Shown here: one piece after another, positions 55,368-64,000 of the stretch
Layout of the letters: each line of letters begins with the position of its first letter
Numbering within the stretch: position 1 is the stretch's first letter
DNA from: Sycon ciliatum
Taxonomy: Eukaryota > Porifera > Calcarea > Leucosolenida > Sycettidae
NCBI RefSeq assembly: GCF_964019385.1
Contig: NC_088645.1
Location: 28,985,294-29,049,293 of the forward strand
DNA: 64,000 nt
Direction of reading: 5' to 3'
The notes under the pieces: generated by a model
Told to the model about the DNA's origin: nothing
Databases searched by the model: none
What the model saw: the letters and a program-made list of their open reading frames with translations, nothing else
Made by a program: the position numbers and the translations under genes

Positions 55368-56680
55368 TTGACATATCCGTGGCAAGCCGCTTATGTACAA
55401 CGGCATGGGAGAGGATAACAAAAAAATGAAAATATATTGTTGGGGAAATCCACGCTATTATCGAATATTCAACAATGACGGGTGTGGGGTTATACCAAAT
55501 TCCCATAATGTGGAAGTACGTTATTATTGTTGATAGCACTAGGTGATCTGCACTCTACAATGTGACCTGTGCGATTATATCGTTAAATGATTGCCTGTTC
55601 CGAGCCACCAAACGAAGAGTACTACTAGTACTACTACTAGTACTAGTGCTGAAGTCACTAGGTCACCATGGTAACGCTGACTGATAACACGTACACTGAG
55701 TGTACAGATACTGAGGTTCGGTAGTTACCTCGTCAAGCGGTGACAAAACACAAAGTCGCGTCACCTGCGATTGTCGTTCTTCCAAGGGTCACGGAATCGC
55801 ATTAGTTACATGTACATGTACATGTACATGTAAATCTTCGACTGGGGCTCGTGCAAGATCTCCAGGTCAACAAATAAACTCCTATAATATTATTATAGGA
55901 GTTTCTCCTTCGCTGGCAAGCCATCCTGTAGTGTTTTCCTGCTGAATGTTCACCAAACACCTGGGAGAAAAGAGTTCTGAGTTTCGCTTGCCGCTGGACA
56001 ATTAAACGAGCCCCTACATGGCTACTGCCCCCCCCCCCCCTGCCTAACCCCCAAGTAATTAGTTGCAAGACGAACAAAGAAGTACTTGTAAGTTTTATGT
56101 TGCCGACGGGCCGAAATAAAAAAACCCAAAAAAACAAAAATTAATAAAACGTCGCCGTAGTGTAGCACCATGCAGCATTTTGGATGGTGCACCGGTGTAC
56201 AACTGTGGCCCTATAAGTAGCGATCATTATGATCACATTCAAATACATTCTAGATCTACCGTCACTTTCTACGTGTACACGTACGAAAAAAATCGATATC
56301 ATCGATTGATTCAATTCAGACTACAATGTATGTACATGGGTGTACTGCCAAAGGCACGTCTAAACGTGAAATTCCATGATAGAGTGGCGTGAACAGAGTA
56401 GCAGCAGTACGAGTAGTCGTGTTTGATAAATCGTGGATGGCCACCACATGTATACGGGCTGTGGTTATTATCATGATTGTCATGTCAGCGAAGATTGACA
56501 GCTAGATGTAGGTACACGCACATGGCGTACGTACGCAGCTTTCCTAGGCTCAAGCAGTCAAGGCTAGCTGCTCTGCTGGGCTTGTTCAGATTTCTGGATT
56601 TCATGCTGTCTTCTTCTGCGTAAACCTAGAAATAGTACTAGAATGTAGCTTGTCAAACATGGCTACAAGTCATGACATCA
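55000..56680. other. no gene; CTA/GTA and ACATGT microsatellites, partial MITE
   Basis: ACATGT repeats lie at about 55012-55034 and 55806-55832, and GTA/CTA runs at 55215-55370. From about 55745 to 56010 a decayed copy of the 27287-27963 family is present (AAAGTCGCGTCACCTGC, TTGCCGCTGGACAA). Confidence 0.5.
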
Positions 56681-56689
56681 CCAAGCTAG

Positions 56690-57450
56690 TGAGTACAGCC
56701 GTGTACATATACAATGTATATGTACATGTCATGTAGCTGTGCAAGACACCATTATGATGCGTACGTGTCATGTCATGACATCTACTGCAGTCTGGTCTCT
56801 GTACTGCAGTATTGTAGGCAGGATCTGGACTGCTCTTTCTCTGCGGATGCAATGTGAACCACGTTCCCCTTTGCGCACCGATCTCATGTACATGTATGTA
56901 GTTCGGGAGCTGTGAGATGACTTTTTTCATCAGGGTATGCCAATTCAGAGAGAGGACTTGAAACTAGGCACAGGGGAAGCTGGTGGCATCTAGAGGACGA
57001 TTTGGGAACTTGGCCGTTCCGAAGCTGGGCGCTAACGTTGATGCGCGGAGGTTCCCTATCTCGTTCCGTGATTAATGTTCTCAATCTTTGAGCCGTTCAG
57101 CGTTTGAAAATGGGAAAAATCACCAAACCCTGATGCACCAGTAACCACACGTTTTCACGCGAATGACTAAAGTTTGCAATTTTTTCAAGAGAACCACGGA
57201 TTGAAATGTCACGTTACTCTGTCGGCGAAATGTTTTGTTGGTTCAATTATGTCGTTGAGTTCTGAAGTAACATGGCTGGCAGTTAGTTTGAAGGAGGACA
57301 GGGCTGGTGTTGCTGAGATTTTCGTACATACATGACATGTACATGTAGGTGCTAAGTGACTTGCCATTTTGACCCTGATGGTGACAGGCATGGCCCTTAG
57401 AAACCATTCCTCTCCATCGAGGCGACTCTGGATTGTTTTTACCAATAGCG
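56690..57450. repeat. segmental duplication, copy 1
   Basis: Aligns with 59383-60680 through TGTAGTTCGGGAG, GAGGACGATTTGGGAACTTGG, GACAGGGCTGGTGTT and CTTAGAAACCATTCCTCTCC-type words. It lacks the CT tract and the hammerhead insert of copy 2. Confidence 0.85.
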
Positions 57451-57459
57451 TGTTGCAGA

Positions 57460-59370
57460 TTGATCATGCACGTATTATTATTGCAGCTATGTTCAAAAGA
57501 GGAACGACAGTACTCAGGAGTGAGCAAAAAATACCGAAACATCTATCCAACATAGTTTGGTGCTAACACCACACTAACTAAAATCTCAATTGAACTAATA
57601 TCTATCGCTCTCCCTTACCTTGTCCTTGTACCAAGGTTGCAAACCTGGGATGATGGCAAATCCCGGCTTTCACGCCGTCCTGAACTTGCCCAGGCTGCAG
57701 GGGCAATGAGAATACCCCAGGAAGAAGTACGGCCAGGAATCAACTGCAGTAGAACTACATGTATCTCGGAAATCGGGATAATGTCTTCTTGCCAGAAAAC
57801 ACAGCGCCTACGCCTAGTGGACTGAGTTCATAACGCAAAGTAGTGTCCCTTCTTTCGTGACACGCAAACAGCACACAAGCGTTCACCAATGTCAATCATG
57901 ATACAGAACAGGACGCCTGACTGATAATGATAACGTGGCGTAATGCACATGTAATCGTTCCCAGATCGAGATGTAGACCCATAAGCCGAACGTGATGGAT
58001 CCGTCCACAAGGTCAATTCAGCATGCATGTGTAGGAGAGCGGTACTGCTGTAATGCTGTACTGCTGTACTGTTAATGGATACAGCTAGTACAGACGTCCC
58101 GGGTAGTAGGGTCATCTTCAAGTACATGATTGTACAATGTAGTCTACGTATGAGCAAATCCATACTAGAACTAGTGATTGATACCATGCACACTAAGTCT
58201 AAGGTCAAAGGCACGTCGGAATCTGAATTTCCATGCTACAGGGCAGTGAGCAGTAGTAAAAGTCGTGTTTCAAAAATCCTGGACAACGGACACATGATTG
58301 TAAACTGTTTGTGGTTGAGATCATGTCATGCCAGGGAGGATTGACAGTTAGCTCCATGCGCTTGCCGCATGTGCACAGCTTTCCGATGCTCAAGGCTAGC
58401 TGCTGTAGTCCCGTTGTTTTGACATCTTGGTTTCGTGTGGCTTCTTTCTTACTGAGAATGCGATCCAGGTGTTACACATACGTTCTGGATATCTTGTCCT
58501 TCACGAGTGGAATGTTCATTCGGCTCGCGCTGTGTTTCAAGCAGGCGCTGTGCCGGAGAAAACATTATTTAGCTGAGGTAGGTATGCTCTTGACAGTCTA
58601 GCCTAGTGAACATCCGATGGCAGCCCGAAGTGGGAAAGTACCGAACCACCGGGCTAGTTCGTTCAAAATGAGCTGCAAATGTAGTACTACAGTCCATTCA
58701 TCGGAAACTGGCCCGCTGGCTTTTGAAAGTCGGATTTGGGCCGAATTGAGGATCAAAAACCCACTTAAAATCTCAAAAATCTGGGTTTGGATCTGCTTCT
58801 CCATACATTTTCCCATGGCATACCTGTCCTAATTTTGTAAAACCTGGCTGAATTTCTATTTCCCTGTTCTTGGACTTTTCTGGCCTCAAATGTGGCTAGG
58901 AGTAATTGCACGAGTCATACAATGCAGGATGTACTGTTGTTTTCACGATATCTACAACTATGTGAGAGAGACACCAAAAAGTTAGGGTGCCAGTTTCCAA
59001 TGAATGGACTGTGCAGTAGTCACGTATTTTAATCCCAAATCAAAGGAGTCGTTTGCGGAGGTGGACAACAAGGCACTGAGTGTGTATGGATGATACGTCC
59101 AGCGCTGAAGAGAACAGCAATTTCGCTAGGCTGTACAAACTGCGCTTGCAACTCAGAACCATTACTCATTAGTTGAAGTCACCACTGTGCACTGTCTGTG
59201 AACTGCGTTCAGATCAAAATGGAGGCAGGCAGTGTGTAGCATGCAGTGCACATGACTTGTGACGTCTCAAGCTGATGTGCAAAACCTACAATGCCCAGCT
59301 GATTGTCAAACACCGTTACATGACATGACCAGGTTTAAGTGTAGTAGTGACAGGACTGTGATGTGTACGT
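57460..59370. other. no gene recognised
   Basis: Frames are short. The stretch 58180-58400 is loosely similar to 56350-56600 (GAAATTCCATG, GATTGACAG, CACAGCTTTCC), so the duplication may extend irregularly. Confidence 0.35.
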
Positions 59371-59427
59371 GTCATGTCATGTCTACTGCAGTCTGGACTC
59401 GGCAGTGTTGCAGGCTGGATCTGGACT

Positions 59428-59826
<399 letters not shown>

Positions 59827-60328
59827 GTACTTACACAGCATGTAGTTCGGGAGAAATGTGCGCGATGCCTTATTTCACCAGGGTAGGCCACTTCAGAGAA
59901 AGGACTTGAAACTTCGCACAGAGGAAGCTGCTGGCATCTACATGCAGAGGACGATTTGGGAACTTGGCTGTCCCGAAGCTGTGCGCTAGCGTTGGTGCGT
60001 GGAGGTTTGTTCTGTCATCGGTCCCCTTTTCGTTCGGCTAATATCTTCATTTTGGAGCCGCTCAGCGTTTGAACTTGTGAAACATCAGCACGTTTCTCTG
60101 GCGCACAAGTAACCAGACGTTTTCATGCCAATGACTACAGTTTGCTAAATTTAAAAAGAAGAACACGAGGAAACAAGACGCGAAACGTAAAGCCATTCTG
60201 CCGACGAAAAGTTTTGTATGTTGAGTTGTGTTGTTGAGGTCTGAAGTAACATAGCTGGTTGTTAGTTGGAGGAGGACAGGGCTGGTGTTCCTGAGATTGT
60301 CGTGCATACATATACATGTACATATACA

Positions 60329-60560
60329 CTGTACAAATATTACACAGCAATGAATCAAACAAGTCTCATTCCGCTGGTACTCCGAGTTTCGTGTCTAAAC
60401 ACTTCATCAGACAGGATATGACCAAGACTAACAATCACTAGAATATATACGGAGAAGGGGAAAAGGGGAGAAGGGGGCAAAGGTGATGGAGGTACATTTC
60501 AATAGCGCGGGGAAATGGGATGACAAAATCAGCGTGATTATAAGAGGAAAAACACACAAG
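60329..60560 (-). mobile_element. 232-bp hammerhead-bearing insert with 10-bp TSD
   Basis: TACATATACA flanks it at 60319-60328 and 60561-60570. The paralogous duplication copy lacks it, giving an empty site near 57335. Read on the minus strand the hammerhead motif lies in the 3' half and is followed by ATTCATTGCTGTGTAATATT. The layout is that of a minimal Penelope-like pLTR. Confidence 0.75.
60371..60416 (-). ncRNA. hammerhead ribozyme, near-complete
   Basis: On the minus strand: CTGATGA (60410-60404), stem II GTGT/ACAC, GAAA box (60390-60387), stem III ACT/AGT with CGG loop, and cleavage triplet GTA. Stem I is weak: three pairs (CTG with CAG) next to a mismatch at the first position. Activity is doubtful without a longer stem I. 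Confidence 0.65.
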
Positions 60561-60689
60561 TACATATACATTTAGCTACTAACTGACTTGCCATTTGACC
60601 CTGATTGTGACAGGCATATCCCTTAGAAACTGTTCCTCTCCATCAAGGGGACTCTGGATTGTTTCTACCAAGAGAGATTTAAAGATTGA

Positions 60690-61180
60690 TCATCACTACA
60701 AACAATGTCATGCTAGTCAATGAGCGGCCTCAGAGCGTGTGTGTAAGGTGGTAAGGTACACATCGTGGTGGCTGTCTGGCAATATCAGTACATATATTCG
60801 TTGAACGAAACACTCCGTTATGCATGCACATGTACAGTACTGGCAACTGAAATCCGACCCCCTGGGCGGCGCGGCGCAAGTATTGTATTTTGGAAACAAT
60901 GAAGACTACTGATAATTAGTGTTGGTCTAGCTACTCTCCAGTGTGTAGTGGCGCCATGCAAGGATCATGGAAGAACAATCGTAAATGTAGGAAGTACTGT
61001 ATGCTTCTAAACAATAAGAGTCATGCAAAATACATGTACTACTAGTCATACAAATATTACAAATATTACAAATATTACAAGCAGCCTAATATTACAAATA
61101 TTACAAGCAGCCTAGGGACTTTAGACAACTGGACTACTAGTCATGTGTAAACTGTAAAGCAGGGATACTACACATTTATG
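60690..61180. other. no gene recognised
   Basis: A short tandem of ATATTACAA and CAGCCTA words lies at 61055-61115. Nothing else stands out. Confidence 0.4.
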
Positions 61181-61186
61181 TTATCA

Positions 61187-61233
61187 TGCTGTGTGATGAG
61201 TGTTTTTTTAACACGAAACTCTGAGTAATGGGA
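61187..61233 (+). ncRNA. decayed hammerhead motif, same family as 60371-60416
   Basis: The core reads GTGATGA instead of CTGATGA, which should abolish activity. Stem II GTGT/ACAC, the GAAA box (61215-61218), stem III ACT/AGT with CTG loop and the GTA triplet are kept. Downstream, GGACTTGGTT and CATTGCTGGGT match the 60-kb insert. Confidence 0.6.
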
Positions 61234-61494
61234 GAAAAGGACTTGGTTATGCCATTGCTGGGTGAATATTGTACATGTACATGTAATACCAATGAACGTA
61301 GAAACAATGGCCTTTTTTGAATAACGTCTTTTTGAATTATTTTTTGTTGCCGTTTCGTATGCTGCACAATGACATGCCTACGTCGAAGTAGCCACATGTA
61401 CATTGTAGAAGATCATGGGATGATTATTTCCCTGCTTGGTTCAATGGCGTGTGTGTGCTGGATTGAGTATATGACCGTACATATACTTCGAAGT

Positions 61495-61724
61495 CAGTGT
61501 TGCTCCTGGACGGTGCGACAGACGTCGAGGCCCCTCGGTCATTCGCAACGCTGTCACCTCCAAACCAACTAGTCGCAAGCCCGCGCTGGGCACAACAGTA
61601 CGAAGTAGTGGTTGCGACTTCGGCGATGATTTGTAAGAAAGGGTTTGCTCCCCAAGTGTCAAGTAACGTCGGCGGAATAGCGCGAGCTCCGGTGTGTCTG
61701 TCTCACCGTCCAGGAGCGACACTG
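61495..61724. mobile_element. 230-bp hAT-like MITE
   Basis: The tips CAGTGTTGCTCCTGGACGGT and the complement CAGTGTCGCTCCTGGACGGT differ at one of 20 positions. The CAGTGTTG tip is hAT-like, but no 8-bp TSD is visible. It contains the dispersed repeat also seen at 8491-8565. Confidence 0.65.
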
Positions 61725-62002
61725 ACTCACGCTGCTATCTGGTGTTCACGAGGTGTTTGTCGCGCTGGAAACGGAGCGTCTCTGTAAGTTTGTATCCCTG
61801 GTGATGTTTGTGCCTGGATGGCACTATATAAGTGGTGCTCTTCAGGCACAATCTTCCTCAGCCTACTCAAGCTCAACTGATGAGGGGTGAATTCCCCGAA
61901 ACACTGTGTATTGAGCAGGGAGTGGTGCTTTCTTGCAGGTTGCCGAGTCGAAGGTTCGATGGACTTCTCGTGTGCTCTGGATGGCAGTCGTGAGTCAGTC
62001 AA
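61721..62002 (+). mobile_element. hammerhead-bearing element with inverted ends
   Basis: ACTGACTCACG...CTGC at 61721-61736 is inverted at 61985-62002. It abuts the hAT-like MITE. The part 61838-62000 aligns with 29620-29815, including the hammerhead and the sequence CAGGGAGTGGTGCTTTCTTG-type after it. The class is not certain; a short retroelement is likely. Confidence 0.5.
61871..61916 (+). ncRNA. hammerhead ribozyme, complete
   Basis: Stem I pairs GCTCAA (61871-61876) with TTGAGC (61911-61916) without mismatch. The core CTGATGA is at 61877-61883. Stem II pairs GGGG with CCCC. The GAAA box is at 61898-61901. Stem III pairs ACA with TGT over a CTG loop, and the cleavage triplet is GTA, ending at 61910. 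All conserved bases are in place. Confidence 0.88.
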
Positions 62003-62397
62003 GTAGCGCGAGGTCCGGTGTGGGGAGCAAACCCTTTCTTACGAATTAATTTTTATAATAGCTATAAAGAGCACAAATTCTGCTGTCATCGCCACACTAC
62101 AACAAAGTCATGAAGGTTTACCAAAATCGATTTTCTTGTCACAATCAGTGACTGAAGAGTGACCATGCTGAATCAATGATTAATATACATTCAATAATGT
62201 GTTACGAGAACAAAACAAAGTGCTAAAATAGAATGAGGGAAGGTGAGACAATAGAAGTGAAGTGAGAGCTAAGTGCAACAGGGGTGAGGAACTAATTACA
62301 ACGCTAGAACTGTGTATTGAGACAAACAATCATGCTGTGCACCTACGAAAACAATCTAAACGCAACTACATGTTTCTTCTGCTTACAAAGATCAGGC

Positions 62398-62736
62398 TTA
62401 TGCAAACGAATACCAAACAGCCTCAAGTACTTTCAACTGACTAGCGTACCGTGCACGACAAAGAACAGAAAAACTAAAATCATCATACACCTGCAGACAC
62501 TTAGGGTGAGACAACAGATGAAGAAAAACGGCCGACTTCTTACGATCACAATCACCATCCGATTCCTCGTCTCCACCAACCGCAACTTCGTCCTCCATCT
62601 CATCTTCCAACTCGTCCTCAGTGTCGTCCCCCGTGTCATTCTCCTCATCCACACCGATCGGTCCCAGGCTCGCTTCATGTTGCTTAACCTCTGTTCGTTG
62701 ACTCCTCCTTTGATCTTGATGGTAATTTGTTACCAT
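62398..62736 (-). CDS. unrecognised acidic open frame, 112 residues
   Basis: The frame has an acidic run (DEENDTGDDTEDELEDEMED) and then KSAVFLHLLSHPKCLQVYDD and LEAVWYSFA before the stop. Composition is protein-like and no simple repeat underlies it. Its ATG lies just beyond the 3' end of the LINE at 62740, so it may be the last exon of a gene that the LINE has joined, or a remnant of a transposase. No family is recognised. Confidence 0.3.
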   Translation of the reverse strand: MVTNYHQDQRRSQRTEVKQHEASLGPIGVDEENDTGDDTEDELEDEMEDEVAVGGDEESDGDCDRKKSAVFLHLLSHPKCLQVYDDFSFSVLCRARYASQLKVLEAVWYSFA

Positions 62737-62739
62737 TGT

Positions 62740-64000
62740 TGTTGTTTCAAATCTTTATTCTCACGATAGCCAGTGGCCAATAAGAGATAATAGTGTAAGA
62801 AAGGAGAAAGAGTGAGGAAGAATTGGGTGGGCAAGGCCTAGGGGTTAATGACTACTTAAATGTACGGGCAGGGGTGGTTGCCACACGAGCATACAGAGTT
62901 GCGTACTTAAGTGTACGGGCAGGGGTGGTCGCTACACGAGCATACAGAGTTGTGCAATAGCAGGGATATCTCGGATTTGAAGGGAGTACGAGAAGGGATT
63001 TCGCGAAGCTGGGTGGGCAGGCAATTAAAGTAATGAAGGGCCTTGTACAGGGGGGAATGGAGACAGCGGTCAGTCCGCGGAGTTGGCAATGCCAAGTACG
63101 AGAGCGACGTAAATTATACGAAGGTTGCACGTTGCTAGCAGTATGCAGCGAGAGTATATGTGGTGGGGCATAATTGTGGCGCAGAGAATGCGCGAAGAGT
63201 ATATGTTTAACTTTAAAGCGTGAAAATAATGTTGGCCATTTGATGCGATGCAAAAGGTGGGAGTGTTCTAAGTGTGTGTAAAGGGGAAGGTGGAGACATA
63301 TTCTGGCGGCTTTCCGCTGGAGTCGTTCTAGCCTGTCAAGGGAAGTGTGGGACAACGGTGTGAGAGCATTGCTCGCATATGAGAATATAGGTAGTATGTA
63401 TGTCTGTTAGATGTGAGATAAAGAATCACTGGTGAGTGTAGACCTTAGTCTAAAAAGAATATTGAAAGACTCGAGTGATTTTTTGACTATGTATTCAACA
63501 TGCTCCGTCCAACGGAGGTCATGCTGAAAGATTATTCCGAGGTGTTTGTGTTTTTGTGCTACGGTAAGCGGACTATTCCTGAGGGTGATCTGGGGTAGCT
63601 GTTCAGGGGGGCGGTTATTGTGGTAGAACGGGAGGATGACTGTTTTCTTTGTGTTAACCAGCAGGTGCCATCTTTGAAGCCAGTCTCCAGCTGCTGTGAC
63701 ACTCTGTTGTAGGTTTCGGGTGCAGTCTTGAAGAGTTCTCGCTATAGAAATCAGAGCGGTGTCATCTGCAAATTGGCTACAGGTGGTGCCGGGATTCTCA
63801 CATGCGTGTGGAAGGTCTATGGTGTAGACGAGGAATAGAAGCGGCCCAAAAACAGATCCCTGAGGGACGCCGGCAGGGATCTCGAGGAAAGGCGATAGGT
63901 CGCCATCCACCTGGACCCTTTGCCGACGCCCCAACAGGTACCGTCGAAACCACTCCAGGGCGTTGCCCTGGACACCATAGTGGGAGAGTTTTGCTAGAAG
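62740..64000 (-). mobile_element. LINE 3' half (RT domain to 3' end), cut by the window edge
   Basis: The minus-strand frame holds the end of a reverse transcriptase: PAGVPQGSVFGPLLFLVYTI, CSQFADDTALI, KTVILPFY and HKHLGIIFQHDLRW. It continues with a C-terminal part (DRLERLQRKAARICLHLPLY). One in-frame TAA separates the two parts (63407-63409), so this copy is defective. A 51-bp tandem duplication (62861-62962) repeats 17 residues near the C-terminus. The 3' end GTGAGAATAAAGAT is shared with 42.38 kb. Confidence 0.85.

Noticed and set aside
56925-56945. Hammerhead core CTGATGA on the minus strand
   Set aside because: No GAAA box follows within range.
61727-62002. Minus-strand 91-residue frame over the hammerhead element
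   Set aside because: Covers a structured non-coding repeat and is not conserved as a frame at 29.6 kb.

Overview
The window looks like repeat-rich genomic DNA of an invertebrate animal. Genes are split by GT-AG introns, introns are kilobases long, and mobile elements typical of marine invertebrates are frequent (BEL/Pao, CR1-like and REL-endonuclease LINEs, hammerhead-bearing retroelements, hAT, MULE, pogo/Tigger, Harbinger and piggyBac-like elements). TACATGTA-type words and long CT, CA and CTA microsatellites are abundant. I cannot name the species; a sponge, cnidarian or mollusc would all fit. There are no bacterial operons and no CRISPR.

Only one host gene can be built with confidence, and it lies on the minus strand from 44009 down to 22373. 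Seven exons with correct splice sites and matching phases give a 517-residue type I membrane protein: signal peptide, two Ig-like domains, a sushi/CCP domain, an EGF-like domain, a transmembrane helix and an 88-residue cytoplasmic tail. Its introns are filled by different tandem arrays (56-bp, 40-bp and roughly 500-bp units) and by mobile elements, including an apparently intact two-ORF LINE and a SINE with clean target-site duplications. The start codon touches a 3.2-kb array of 24-bp and 54-bp repeats.

Region by region: 1-2.2 kb is the 3' part of a BEL/Pao fossil interrupted by a piggyBac-like MITE. 2.8-18 kb is a mosaic of MITEs, many with readable TIRs and TSDs, plus a few weak exon candidates. 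18-22 kb holds TG and GA repeats and a truncated LINE with a restriction-like endonuclease. 22-44 kb is the receptor gene. 44-47.4 kb is the higher-order minisatellite. 47.8-55 kb carries fold-back elements and MITEs. 56.7-60.7 kb is a diverged segmental duplication with a very long CT tract. 61-62 kb carries hammerhead-bearing repeats. 62.7-64 kb is the 3' end of another LINE.

The most interesting signal is a set of five hammerhead-ribozyme-like motifs. Two are complete in every conserved base and all three stems (35421-35469 and 61871-61916), one is near-complete (60371-60416) and two are decayed. They sit in short retroelements with fold-back ends or 10-12-bp target duplications, so they look like small Penelope-like or retrozyme-like elements.
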